Part shown: in pieces, positions 34,849 to 44,593 of the stretch
How positions within the stretch are numbered: position 1 is the stretch's first letter
How the letters are laid out: each line of letters opens with the position of its first letter
Assembly (NCBI GenBank): GCA_009911505.1
Contig: QXXL01000007.1
Coordinates: 28,095 to 92,094, forward strand
DNA from: Lachnospiraceae bacterium
GTDB taxonomy: Bacteria; Bacillota; Clostridia; Lachnospirales; Lachnospiraceae
Reading direction: 5' to 3'
DNA length: 64,000 bases
The notes under the pieces: generated by a model
The model's database searches: none
Seen by the model: the letters and a program-made list of their open reading frames with translations, nothing else
What the model was told of the DNA's origin: nothing
Made by a program: the position numbers and the translations under genes

Positions 34849-34878
34849 ATCATACCTTAATTACCCATAAACTGTAAA
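34849..34878 (-). promoter_or_regulatory. Second internal promoter before the Gfo/Idh gene
   Basis: Minus-strand TTTACA (34873-34878) and TATGAT (34849-34854) with an 18-base spacer, just downstream of a stronger TTGACA promoter. Together they suggest independent transcription of the amino-sugar half of the locus. Confidence 0.45.
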
Positions 34879-34879
34879 A

Positions 34880-34908
34880 ATGATACTCTATCCCCCATAG
34901 AATGTCAA
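34880..34908 (-). promoter_or_regulatory. Internal sigma-A promoter of the polysaccharide locus
   Basis: Minus-strand TTGACA (34903-34908, perfect) and TATCAT (34880-34885), spacer 17, between the 488-residue membrane protein and the Gfo/Idh gene. No terminator is seen here, so read-through from upstream genes is also possible. Confidence 0.65.
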
Positions 34909-34918
34909 GATTTCCCAT

Positions 34919-36385
34919 TTAATCCCCGTCTGCTTCCCTGCCTGTACCATCATACCTTCCGTCCGGCGGCAAATTTGCAAACACCCCCAGCCGGTACATT
35001 TTCATATATTCAACCGTATTTCGCACCTGCTCAGGCGTAGTTGCCTGAAAACCCACCAGTTCATCATCCTCCTTACTGTCAATATGGTGCATCGTCTCAA
35101 TCAACGCGTCATAATTTGCCCTGCGGTAAGGCGACAGCTTAAACTCTGCTGCCTGGGAAGCCAATAATGCCCCAATCACACACCCTGCCGCGGCAGCGTT
35201 TAACACATAGCGCCATCTGGCTATCTGCTGCCCATCAGCCTTTAACACACTTTTGAGAATAAGCAGCACACCAATCAGCCCCATTTTGGACTGGAAAGCA
35301 TACCGCGACGATGCCATATAAGCAACGCCGTATACATTTCCCCGTCCATATGACAGTAATACGCCTGCCAGCAGTGAATAAACAATCAGCATCACTGGAA
35401 AATAAGATTTTATCTGTTCCCTGTGTTTCAAATAAATCCAAATGGAAATCAAATAAAAAAGCGCAACTGCGCAGCCCGCCAAGCCCGTTACCCTTATACC
35501 AAACTTTTCCGAAAACAAAGCATGCAAAACAGTCGTTCCAAGGTAGACCGCATACCCTTTAAAAAACTCCCCATCTAAAATACTCTTGCCAAACTCCACC
35601 AGGTTAAAATCACTTCCACTAATCCCCTGGATGCCAGCCAGATAAAATCCCGCTGCCAAGAGTATCCCCGCTCCAACTATCAAGTATGCGCCAATATACG
35701 AAAACCCGTCTTTTTTAAACTGGACAAAGAAATGGAACATGCCGCAAAGCCCAATCGCCCCTACAACTGCCGGAAAAAAAGCAGAATATATAAAGCATAT
35801 AGAAAGCCCCAGCAATACCGCATAGCCAAATATCTTCCCGTAACCGATATCCAGATGGTTTAAAATATAATCGCCGAGCCACATATTCAAAACTACAAAA
35901 AAAGTAATGACCGCAAACGGCGCTGCAAATTCAATTACTTTAATCTCCCATTGGATATAGTTAAATAAAAGCATCGACACCCCGGTGACAATGGCCCCTT
36001 CGAGGATCTTCGCTTTCCTTCCCTGCCCTTTTGCATTGGAATCCATAATATAAAGCAGCAAAAGCCCTGTCAAAAACGTTACAAATGATCCAAAGAAAAT
36101 AGCAACCCTGGTATTCCAATGAAAAAACTTAACATTAATAAAAAACAGAAGATATGTCAGAAAACCCCGCTGGCCATTAATCGATTCCCAAAATGTATCA
36201 AACCGGATTCCGCCGTTAAATATTTCATACAAAAACTCGTCTCCGTATCTCCAGTAATCCATAATAGGGACATTAGATGTGGTATTGGAAAGGTAAATCA
36301 AGTCGACAAAAAATACTACTGCCATAATACAGATTCCAATCTTGTGTCGCTTTGTATAGGATGTGATATGCTGCGAAATATTCAT
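34919..36385 (-). CDS. Multi-pass membrane protein of a surface-polysaccharide locus
   Basis: A 488-residue protein with about ten hydrophobic segments. The first periplasmic-side loop carries acidic residues (IMDYWRYGDEFL, about 40-52), the arrangement seen in GT-C glycosyltransferases and related DUF families. The C-terminal 70 residues are soluble. It may be a lipid-linked-sugar-dependent glycosyltransferase, possibly the partner of the GtrB-like enzyme at 29-30 kb, but I do not recognise the family with confidence. ATG at 36385 after AGGGGTGG; the frame extends 20 codons upstream. Confidence 0.68.
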   Translation of the reverse strand: MNISQHITSYTKRHKIGICIMAVVFFVDLIYLSNTTSNVPIMDYWRYGDEFLYEIFNGGIRFDTFWESINGQRGFLTYLLFFINVKFFHWNTRVAIFFGSFVTFLTGLLLLYIMDSNAKGQGRKAKILEGAIVTGVSMLLFNYIQWEIKVIEFAAPFAVITFFVVLNMWLGDYILNHLDIGYGKIFGYAVLLGLSICFIYSAFFPAVVGAIGLCGMFHFFVQFKKDGFSYIGAYLIVGAGILLAAGFYLAGIQGISGSDFNLVEFGKSILDGEFFKGYAVYLGTTVLHALFSEKFGIRVTGLAGCAVALFYLISIWIYLKHREQIKSYFPVMLIVYSLLAGVLLSYGRGNVYGVAYMASSRYAFQSKMGLIGVLLILKSVLKADGQQIARWRYVLNAAAAGCVIGALLASQAAEFKLSPYRRANYDALIETMHHIDSKEDDELVGFQATTPEQVRNTVEYMKMYRLGVFANLPPDGRYDGTGREADGD

Positions 36386-36422
36386 AAAGGTCCACCCCTC
36401 TTTTCCTGTAAGTAATTTGGTT

Positions 36423-37067
36423 TTAAGCAAAAAACCGTTCCTCAAGCATCAGGCACAACACATGGTAAATCGGCAAATGCAGCTCCTGGATCCGGAATGT
36501 CTCCTGCTCTGCGGCAATTATCGTTATATCCGCCATATCCTTTAACTGCCCGCCATCGCGCCCCGTTAGGCCAATCACCTTCATGCCCTTTGCCTTTGCT
36601 GCAGTACATGCATATAAAATGTTTTTGGAGTTGCCGGACGTTGAGATTGCAAGTAAGGTGTCCCCCGCTTGTCCATATCCATAAACCTGCTGTGCAAAAC
36701 CTAACATTGGATCTACATCATTCAGATAAGCAGTCGAAAGCGCAACATGATCCACAACAGCAATAGCCGGCAGCGCCCCTTGAAGCAGTTCTCCAATATA
36801 CCTGCCGTTTTGCGCATCCGCCTGCTCTAGCTTTAACAGCTCCTGGCTGCTTAATTTCCGCTGCTTGACAAACCCTTTCATCAGCTCGCCTACAATATGC
36901 TCTGCATCCGCCGCACTCCCGCCATTGCCCGCTACCAATAATTTGCCATGGCTTGCAAAGGTTTCCGCCATCATTTCATATGCATGGAAAATGTTTTCCT
37001 TCTGCCCTTCCAACACAGGGTATCTTTTCATTAAACCGTTTAAATATCCTGTTATGTTTTCTTCCAT
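36423..37067 (-). CDS. gmhA: SIS-domain phosphoheptose isomerase, GmhA-like
   Basis: A 214-residue sugar isomerase domain protein. Core motifs are VAGNGGSAADAEHIVGEL (about 44-61) and ISTSGNSKN near residue 120, both typical of GmhA, which converts sedoheptulose 7-phosphate to D-glycero-D-manno-heptose 7-phosphate. The hddC-gmhB fusion gene and a heptose kinase gene lie immediately upstream, completing the GDP-heptose route known for S-layer glycans of Aneurinibacillus. ATG at 37067 follows GGAGGG; upstream codons are excluded as they have no ribosome site. Confidence 0.9.
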   Translation of the reverse strand: MEENITGYLNGLMKRYPVLEGQKENIFHAYEMMAETFASHGKLLVAGNGGSAADAEHIVGELMKGFVKQRKLSSQELLKLEQADAQNGRYIGELLQGALPAIAVVDHVALSTAYLNDVDPMLGFAQQVYGYGQAGDTLLAISTSGNSKNILYACTAAKAKGMKVIGLTGRDGGQLKDMADITIIAAEQETFRIQELHLPIYHVLCLMLEERFFA

Positions 37068-37123
37068 ATTCCATCCCTCCTGATTTATTTCAATTTCACA
37101 ACCTCTCCCCCATATGCCAGGCT

Positions 37124-38385
37124 TTATCCCAGGATATCTGATATACAAGCAAGCAGGCTTTCATATTCATTAACGCCCGGTATTCCAACGCTTCCCACCG
37201 CGCAGGCCTTACAGCCCGCATTCTGCCCTGCTTTGATATCATTTTCAGTATCCCCGACCATATAAGATTTTGCCAGATCAATATTATACTTTTCCGCCGC
37301 CGCCAATAGCATACCCGGCTTTGGCTTTCTGCAGCTGCAGTCCATTTTATACTCAGGCCTCTCTCCCAAAAAACCCTTGTGAGGATGATGCGGGCAGAAA
37401 AAAATGTCGTCTAAATACGCGCCTCCTGACCTAAAAGCGTTTCCAGCTTGTTATGGATTTCTTGTAGTTCCTCTAGGGAAACCTCGCCCCTGGCAATAAC
37501 TGGCTGGTTGGTAACAACAATCGCAAGATACCCGCTTTCATTAATTTTGCGGACTGCTTCCCCCACGCCGTCTAATAATTCAAATGTATCAATGTTGTGT
37601 AAAAACCCCACATATCTGTTGAGTGTCCCGTCCCGATCCAAAAAAACAGCCTTTTGCCGGTTCATTAAATTTTTTGCCTTTACCCTGCCTTCTTTAATAT
37701 CCGACGCTACGGAATAATAACGGTCAGGCGTCCCCATATCCTTGATGTATTCTGGGGAATCATAAATGGCAAGCTGCCCCTTTGCAATCAGCGGTTTTAG
37801 TATATCCCGATCCAAATCGCGTTTTTTTAATTCGGAAAAAGCACAAAAAACAGCAGGGGAAAGCATATGGAGCCCGGCATTGACCCTGTTTTTATACCAC
37901 AGGCGATCATCTTCTTTGTGAAGCCATCCGGTTACCAGCCCGTCTTGATCTGCCATAATAATGCCGCTGTCATACGGATGGCTGTTCGGATGCGTTAGTA
38001 TCGTTGCCACAGCCCCTTGTTTTTTATGATGCGATAAAAACCTTGCTAAATCCACATCAAAAATAATATCCCCGTTTAACAGCAAAAAATCATCTGTAAT
38101 TTTATCCTTCAGATAATACAGCGCCCCCGCAGTCCCAAGCGGCTCTTCTTCTGCAATATATTTGATTGACACGCCAAATGCTGCGCCATCCCCAAAATGA
38201 TCGCGTATCATCTGGCCCATATGCCCGACAATCAGGATAATGTCCCTATATCCCTGTTCTTTTAATGTTTCAATCTGGTATTCTAATATCGGCTTCCCAT
38301 CAATCGGTATCATCGGTTTGGGGACTTTAGAATTCACCGACGCAATCCTAGTCCCCTTCCCCCCTGCCATTATTACAATCTGCAT
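37124..38385 (-). CDS. Fused heptose 1-phosphate nucleotidyltransferase and GmhB phosphatase, one-base frame break
   Basis: Residues 1-235 are an NTP-transferase of the HddC type (MAGGKGTR at 6-13, [11 protein letters not shown] near 98). From about residue 245 a HisB/GmhB-type HAD phosphatase begins (FLDRDGTLN). The frame stops at 37411, but the rest of GmhB, including its zinc/loop motif CPHHPHKG and [10 protein letters not shown] and motif [13 protein letters not shown], continues in the -1 frame to 37124. One added G at the GG doublet 37422-37423 would read Gln-Glu-Gly-Ala-Tyr-Leu and rejoin the domain. Fusion and pathway role (making GDP-heptose) are well supported; whether the break is real is open. 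Confidence 0.85.
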
Positions 38386-38394
38386 ATCTTATCC

Positions 38395-39396
38395 CTATCC
38401 CTCTCTCGGCTCATAGCTTTCCGGTGTATAATGGATTACACGCGTCCCCGCTGTTTCAAATTCAAACGGTACATAAAGCAAATCCTGCAGTGCTGCACGA
38501 ATTGCTTCCTGCCGTTCTGGTATGACATAAAACAAGAGGAACCCGCCGCCGCCTGCGCCAAGCAGCTTCCCGCCTATAGCGCCTGCCCGGATAGCCTTTT
38601 CGTAAACTGCGTCAATAGAATCCGTCGTCACCTGATCACTAAAACCCCGTTTTAATTTCCAGGTATAATCCAAAAGCCTGCCAAATTCGTCTAAGCTTGT
38701 CTTGGAAGTTAAAATCCTCTCTGCATCGTCTACCAGGGCTTTCATCTCTAGAAGCCTGCCCTGCTTACTCTTTAGGTTCTGTTCCGCCGATACCTGGATA
38801 TCAGAAGAAAACCGGGAAAATCCAGTAAAAAACAGCATTAGGTTACGGTTTAGCGCAGCTTTGCGTTCCGGTGAAATAATCACCGGATTGACGGAATAGC
38901 CATCTGCATCAAAGTTAATCCGGTTAAACCCGCCAAATGACGCCGCTATCTGATCCTGAATACCGCCGCTCTCCTTACAAAGCGTACGCTCCAGGTAAAC
39001 TGCGTCGTCCGCCAGCTTCCGCTTATCCGCATATTTCCCCTTAAGCGCATAAAATGCGTTTAACATGCCTACGGCAAACGAGCTGCTTGTCCCAAGGCCT
39101 GACCTTGCCGGAAGGTCTGCTTCATAAGTCAGCCGGATTTCATGCATATCCAGGTATTTCATAGCCTCCCGGATTGCCGGGTGCTCAATATCCTCCACGT
39201 CTGTCACGCGCTCTGTCCTGGCATAGGAAAGCTCTGTACTGTAGTCAAAAAACCGCGGCAGATGCCGGACATTGACATAACAGTACTTATCAAACGTTGT
39301 AGAGATGACAGCCCCCCCATGCTCTTTGTAAAAACCCGGAAAATCTGTCCCTCCACCAAAAAATGACATACGGAATGGCGTCTGGGTAATAATCAT
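38395..39396 (-). CDS. hddA: GHMP-family heptose 7-phosphate kinase, HddA-like
   Basis: A 333-residue GHMP kinase. It opens PFRMSFFGGGTDFP (about 7-20), has the ATP-binding LPARSGLGTSSS (about 97-108) and the C-terminal GAIGGKLLGAGGGGF. This pattern is that of D-glycero-alpha-D-manno-heptose 7-phosphate kinase, which makes the 1,7-bisphosphate used by GmhB. It is nine bases upstream of the hddC-gmhB fusion and three genes complete the route with gmhA. ATG behind GGAGA. Confidence 0.92.
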   Translation of the reverse strand: MIITQTPFRMSFFGGGTDFPGFYKEHGGAVISTTFDKYCYVNVRHLPRFFDYSTELSYARTERVTDVEDIEHPAIREAMKYLDMHEIRLTYEADLPARSGLGTSSSFAVGMLNAFYALKGKYADKRKLADDAVYLERTLCKESGGIQDQIAASFGGFNRINFDADGYSVNPVIISPERKAALNRNLMLFFTGFSRFSSDIQVSAEQNLKSKQGRLLEMKALVDDAERILTSKTSLDEFGRLLDYTWKLKRGFSDQVTTDSIDAVYEKAIRAGAIGGKLLGAGGGGFLLFYVIPERQEAIRAALQDLLYVPFEFETAGTRVIHYTPESYEPREG

Positions 39397-39410
39397 AGCA
39401 TTTCTCCTTC

Positions 39411-42400
39411 CTACTCAAAATCATCCTTAATAATATCCCATACAGCATCCATGCTAAAATGCGCTTTTATTAGCTTCTGCGCCTGCACCGCAAGCTCTTT
39501 TAACCTCCCGTTGTCCTGATAAAGCTTTACTGTCTGGGCTGCAAATTCTTTTGGATCACTGCTAATTATGGCAGCCTCCCCAATGTCCGGTATACCTTCC
39601 GCGCCAACTGGCGTAGTAACAACAGGCATCCCATTATAAAGCGCTTCTACGACTTTCCCTTTCACGCCCGCCCCGTAACGCAATGGGACAACAGTGATCT
39701 TGCAGCTGGCATATAACCCTTCTAGCTCCTCATCGGAGACAAAGCCTTTGACGACAACGCCGTTTTGGCCATTTAGGCTCTGAATTTTCTGGGTAGGGTG
39801 TGAACCTACTATATAAAATTCTATATTTAGCTTTTCACGTATGACAGGCCAGATTTCTTCCACAAACCAAAGCACTGCGTCTGCATTGGGCTCATGCCCA
39901 AACCCGCCCACAAACAGTATCCCTTCCCTTTCAGAAAAGTCGTATTCAATATCATCTTTAAAATGATCATACGCATACGCCGTAATCGCTTTTACTGCAA
40001 TATCAGGAGCAATCCGGTGGACTTCTTCTTCTTCAATCACTGACGGGTAATAGGAAATATCCGCTTTTTTCATGAGGTACATTTCTTTTTTGAACCACTC
40101 TTCCGACTCTTTTTTCTTTTTTATATCGCCCGTCAATTCGTATTCCCGTTTAAAACGCAGGAAATGGAGATCGTGCCCATAGTAGATGGCCTTAATATCA
40201 GTCCGGCCACATATGGTATCAATATATTTAACCGAAATATGTGGACGGTTTAAAAAGATGACGTCAATCTGATCCTTGTTACGGCAAATCCACTCCTGTA
40301 TATTTGCCGCATAATAAGAGCCATACAACACTTCAATGCCAAGCTGCTGCAAAACTGACGTATACGGTTCATGCCTGTAAAAATTATCCCCGATAAATTT
40401 GACAATATAGCCCTTTTTAACAAACATTTTTAAATACTGGTAGATCGTCTTTGAGCCCGCGTCCTGATCAAAATGGGGGACATAGTGGTCGATAAATACA
40501 ATGGTTTTTTTACCCTGGCCCCTCTCCCTGGCCTTAAATACATTCACTCCATTTGGAAATTGCCCGGCAAGCTCATCCGCCCATTTTTCTTTTAGTTTCT
40601 GGTTATTCTTCACCTGGTACTGCTTAATCCCGGACGAAACGTCCGTTCCATTAGAAATCCCTTCAAAATGGACAACCACAGATGCCGGCTGGTATACTAC
40701 ACGGTAGCCCCGCTTCCTCACCTCAAATGCCAGATCGGAATCTTCACAGTAAGCCGGGGCAAAATATTCATCAAAACCACCTATTTCCTTCCAGAGCGAC
40801 GTACGGATTAAAATAGATGCGCCTGAAATATAATCCACATCTTTTACATAATTAAATTCTGGATTGTCGGGATCCGACCTATTTCCATAATTCCAGGCAG
40901 AAGCATCCTTCCATATAATCCCGCCTGCTTCCTGGAGCATACCGTTTGCATACACCAGCTTTGAACCAGTAAGCCCAATCGCAGAATCGCGTTCCATCAG
41001 TTCAACCAGGGGTTTCAGCCAATTTTTCTGAACTTGTGTATCGTTATTTAAAAACAAAATATATTCCCCTTTGGCATATTGCGCCGCATGGTTGCAGTTC
41101 TTTAAAAAACGAAGGTTTTCCTGGTTTGTCACAATCAAGACATTGTCTACAATTTCTGACAGGCGCGTCGTATCGTCTGTAGAACAGTCATTTGCAATAA
41201 TCACTTCGTAACTGATTTCTTCACCTGAATTTTTCAGGATCGACTGCAGGCAGTGGTAGGTATATGAAAACTGGTTATAAACCGGAATTACAATAGAAAC
41301 CACTGGTTTGGGTTCTTCATTAAAATACAAAGGCCCATATTCCTCAAAAGGCTTCTTTTCATCCATTGGTTCCAAATCCAATTCTGTTTTGCGTATTTTA
41401 ATCCCCAGCATACTCTCATCCATACGCTGTGAAACAAACGCCGGACCTTCTTCTTTTAAAAATGTCATAAAATGCCTAATCTTCATAGGAGAAAGCATTT
41501 TGACAGAATTTACCGGATGCCGGGCGAGCCTTACGAACATTTTGGCAAACAGCCTTCTTTTACTATCCGCCGGAAGGAGCCATAGGACTGGCTTGTGCAA
41601 AAGGGATGCGGCACGCCACGTCCTGCTATTATGCACCGCATCTAACTGGCTTTGCAGCTCGCGCTCTGACTGCATTAACTGCTCGATATGGGCTTTTTTA
41701 CACTCGGTCTCACCACGGTAAAACTGCATTTTCTCTTCTGCCTGCAGCTGAAGGCCCCTTACTTGCTCCAGCTCATTTTTCATATTATTATAATGTTCAA
41801 AAAACTGGCTTAATATTTGTTCTTTGCCATCAGTTTTAAGCTCGGCAGTTATGCTTAATTCTTTTGCGCCGCTGCACAATATTTTAACCTTGGCTATCTT
41901 CTCCAGGCAGATAAAGCCTGGCTGAATAATATTTTGGTATTCATACGGGACGTCCCCGCCCTCATCACGGCATGCAATTATGTTTAGCTGGACCGCTTCT
42001 TTTAAGGGTAAACATACCTCCATGCCGTTTGCCTGTTTGCCTTTGGGCAGCTGCAGGCTAAATGTAATTAAGTTCTGTTCTATCTGCCCGATGGCAACAC
42101 CAGAAAATATCTCCCCACAGTCCGGGTAAATAGTAAAATAGCACTTTTGCCCTGCTGGGATCCCTCCGTTATCTGCGGATACAAAAGGCTCTTGCCCCTC
42201 CCCTTTTATGGCGCGCGCCATGCTGTCATAGCATATGGCAAGCTTTCTCCTGATTTCTTCGGCCTGTTCTATATTGGGGGGCGATGCCAGTATTTTTTCA
42301 ATATCGCCGCTGATACATTCGGGCTGGATTGTGGTATGCTGCACTTCCCCTTTCCAATACAAAAACCCGTCCATTTTACTGACAAACGTACCATACATAT

Positions 42401-43322
42401 CAAACACGAGGTTCTTGACTCCATATAAAGAGGCTACCAGGTTTCCATGCAGGCTTGTCCCCACAAAAAACTTCGCGCCGGATATCAGGGCCGTGATTTC
42501 TAATGGCTGTAACAGCTTATCATAAAAATCTGCCTCTTTTCCCAATTCTTCATAAAACAGCCGCAGCGCCCAGATATCTTCATGACAGTAATTGACGGGC
42601 AAAAGGACAATTTTCCATTCCTTCGCCTTTGCCACCTTTTTCAATTCCTTTGCCACTGCCCTATATTGATAAGTTGTACCATATTGGACAACCATATATT
42701 TACTTTCCGCAAAACTGCCTTTTTGCCTGCGCAGCTTATTTCTTGCTTGTTCAAGCTCCTTTTGATCAAAGTAAGAATCCAATAGCCACAACCCGTCGGG
42801 CTGAAGCGTAAGGGAACCTTTTCCTTTCATAACTTCCTCTACCCGCTGTAAGGAATAGATATCCCTTACCCCGGTATAAACGGCATGCATTACTGCATGG
42901 TATACTTCATCCCTTTCTTCACCTGAAAACGAAAATGGCGCGCCAACCCCAAAAAACAGATACGGGATTTTATGGTCCATGGCATATCTGACAGGCTCCC
43001 TCCAAATGTAGCCCGGCGCATATTCTGTCCTGCCGTCTTTTTTATTGTCAAATGCAATGGGGTTAAAATGAAACATCTCCCCACCGCCAATTATAATCAA
43101 ATCAAATCCAATCTTTTGATGTAATGCATTAAAATCACCGTATGCATATACCCTGCCGTTTACATTGTAAGATTCCTCTGCACCAACAGGGGAAAACAGG
43201 ATAAATTCCCCTACCGTAACCCTTTTTGCTAATTCGGTGCGGGCTGCCACAGGAAACATAGAATCCCCAAAGCTATTTACATCAAAAGCCCCAAATTGTG
43301 CAATATTGTATATTTTGCCCAT
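39411..43322 (-). CDS. Three-domain polysaccharide protein: pyruvyl-transferase-like, GT2 and GT4 domains
   Basis: A 1303-residue protein. Residues 1-380 resemble polysaccharide pyruvyl transferases (GGGEMFHFNP; SLHGNLVASLYG). A beta-rich segment follows (to about 500), then a coiled coil (about 510-570) leading to the NSRTWRAAS motif common before glycosyltransferase regions. Next is a GT2 domain (about 665-900; VSIVIPVYNQ, NDCSTDDT, FLNNDTQV) and a C-terminal GT4 domain (about 945-1300; EALYNGMPVVTTPVGAEG). It could build and modify a repeat unit on one scaffold. ATG at 43322 after GGAGA; it overlaps no gene but lies nine bases after wzt. Confidence 0.87.
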   Translation of the reverse strand: MGKIYNIAQFGAFDVNSFGDSMFPVAARTELAKRVTVGEFILFSPVGAEESYNVNGRVYAYGDFNALHQKIGFDLIIIGGGEMFHFNPIAFDNKKDGRTEYAPGYIWREPVRYAMDHKIPYLFFGVGAPFSFSGEERDEVYHAVMHAVYTGVRDIYSLQRVEEVMKGKGSLTLQPDGLWLLDSYFDQKELEQARNKLRRQKGSFAESKYMVVQYGTTYQYRAVAKELKKVAKAKEWKIVLLPVNYCHEDIWALRLFYEELGKEADFYDKLLQPLEITALISGAKFFVGTSLHGNLVASLYGVKNLVFDMYGTFVSKMDGFLYWKGEVQHTTIQPECISGDIEKILASPPNIEQAEEIRRKLAICYDSMARAIKGEGQEPFVSADNGGIPAGQKCYFTIYPDCGEIFSGVAIGQIEQNLITFSLQLPKGKQANGMEVCLPLKEAVQLNIIACRDEGGDVPYEYQNIIQPGFICLEKIAKVKILCSGAKELSITAELKTDGKEQILSQFFEHYNNMKNELEQVRGLQLQAEEKMQFYRGETECKKAHIEQLMQSERELQSQLDAVHNSRTWRAASLLHKPVLWLLPADSKRRLFAKMFVRLARHPVNSVKMLSPMKIRHFMTFLKEEGPAFVSQRMDESMLGIKIRKTELDLEPMDEKKPFEEYGPLYFNEEPKPVVSIVIPVYNQFSYTYHCLQSILKNSGEEISYEVIIANDCSTDDTTRLSEIVDNVLIVTNQENLRFLKNCNHAAQYAKGEYILFLNNDTQVQKNWLKPLVELMERDSAIGLTGSKLVYANGMLQEAGGIIWKDASAWNYGNRSDPDNPEFNYVKDVDYISGASILIRTSLWKEIGGFDEYFAPAYCEDSDLAFEVRKRGYRVVYQPASVVVHFEGISNGTDVSSGIKQYQVKNNQKLKEKWADELAGQFPNGVNVFKARERGQGKKTIVFIDHYVPHFDQDAGSKTIYQYLKMFVKKGYIVKFIGDNFYRHEPYTSVLQQLGIEVLYGSYYAANIQEWICRNKDQIDVIFLNRPHISVKYIDTICGRTDIKAIYYGHDLHFLRFKREYELTGDIKKKKESEEWFKKEMYLMKKADISYYPSVIEEEEVHRIAPDIAVKAITAYAYDHFKDDIEYDFSEREGILFVGGFGHEPNADAVLWFVEEIWPVIREKLNIEFYIVGSHPTQKIQSLNGQNGVVVKGFVSDEELEGLYASCKITVVPLRYGAGVKGKVVEALYNGMPVVTTPVGAEGIPDIGEAAIISSDPKEFAAQTVKLYQDNGRLKELAVQAQKLIKAHFSMDAVWDIIKDDFE

Positions 43323-43330
43323 ATGCTCTC

Positions 43331-44593
43331 CTAACAACCAAACATCCAATCGTGTTTCATTTTTACAATGCCGCTTTCATAGCTGTTTACATTTTTAATC
43401 TGGACTGCGCGGATGCCGCTGATAACGTCATACGCAATTTGGTCTGTTGATTTAATCCCTACGTCAATCAGGTACTTGCCTGACAAAAGTGTATTCTGGC
43501 TAATTTCCAAAACGGCATACCCTTCCTCTTTAACAGGAGCCCCTTTTCCTGTTTCGGAATAACTGCTTATGCCATAGCAATGTACGCCGTCATCCCGCGC
43601 AATCCCTACACGGAAATCTACCTGGGGGGCGGGGATGTGGCATTTATAATGAATTTCAAACCGGATATCTTCTCCCGTAGAAAAAACAACCTTCTCTTCA
43701 CCATTCCCGTTTAACGTCTTAAAATCTGTAATTTCCACCGCAAGGTTCCCGCGGCGTGTAGCAGTTTTATCACTAAAATCCGGCAGATCTTTTGTACTTG
43801 CCTTTTTTTGCCCTTTCCTTTGCTCTGCAAACTCTTCTTCTTTTTTTTGCAGGCGCTTTTCCTCCATAGACGCGAGATAGGCCTGCCCAATATCACGCGG
43901 CTTGCCTTCCATTTTGATTAACCCTTCTTCAATCCAGATGGCCCGGTCGCAGATTTGTTCGATCTGCCCCATAACATGCGACACAATTACTATGGTTGTG
44001 CCTTTGCGTTTAATCTCTTTTAGTTTTTCAAAACATTTCGCCTGGAAGCTGACATCCCCTACCGCTAAGATTTCATCAATCAGCAGAATATCTGCATCTA
44101 CATTGATGGCAACTGCGAAGGCAAGGCGCATATACATACCAGAAGAATACGTGCGCACTGGGTTATCAATAAATTCCTCCAGCTCAGAGAAACGGATAAT
44201 ATCATCCAGGCGCCGTTCAATTTCTGCATGGTTTAGCCCAAAAATAGATGCATTGGTAAAAATATTTTCCTTGCCGCTCATATCAGGATGGAACCCCGCC
44301 CCCAGCTCAATCAAGCTTGAAACCCTGCCCTTTAACTCAATTGTCCCTGACGTAGGGTACATAATCCGTGTCAGCATTTTTAAGGTAGTACTTTTACCGC
44401 ATCCGTTTTTGCCAATCAGCCCAATTGCCTCTCCTTTTTTCACTTCAAAACTGACTCCCTTTAATACCCAGCGGTCTTCATGGCGGTTCCGGCTCCGAAA
44501 CAGCAGCTTCTCTTTCATGCTGCTGCCTTTATCAAGGTATACCTTAAACCTTTTTTTGACATTTATGGCTTCAATTGCATTTCCAGGCTTCAT
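43331..44593 (-). CDS. Polysaccharide ABC exporter ATPase with C-terminal carbohydrate-binding domain, Wzt-like
   Basis: A 420-residue ATPase: Walker A GLIGKNGCGKST near residue 60, signature TYSSGMYMRLAFA, Walker B ILLIDEILAVGD. After about residue 245 there is a Lys/Glu-rich linker, then a beta-sandwich domain (about 275-420) like the Wzt C-terminal domain that recognises the finished glycan. It powers export of an undecaprenyl-linked polysaccharide together with the permease directly upstream; the two genes abut. ATG behind GGAGG. Confidence 0.92.
   Translation of the reverse strand: MKPGNAIEAINVKKRFKVYLDKGSSMKEKLLFRSRNRHEDRWVLKGVSFEVKKGEAIGLIGKNGCGKSTTLKMLTRIMYPTSGTIELKGRVSSLIELGAGFHPDMSGKENIFTNASIFGLNHAEIERRLDDIIRFSELEEFIDNPVRTYSSGMYMRLAFAVAINVDADILLIDEILAVGDVSFQAKCFEKLKEIKRKGTTIVIVSHVMGQIEQICDRAIWIEEGLIKMEGKPRDIGQAYLASMEEKRLQKKEEEFAEQRKGQKKASTKDLPDFSDKTATRRGNLAVEITDFKTLNGNGEEKVVFSTGEDIRFEIHYKCHIPAPQVDFRVGIARDDGVHCYGISSYSETGKGAPVKEEGYAVLEISQNTLLSGKYLIDVGIKSTDQIAYDVISGIRAVQIKNVNSYESGIVKMKHDWMFGC

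Noticed and set aside
36497..36766. Plus-strand ORF of 89 codons opposite gmhA
   Set aside because: Antisense shadow with no ribosome site.
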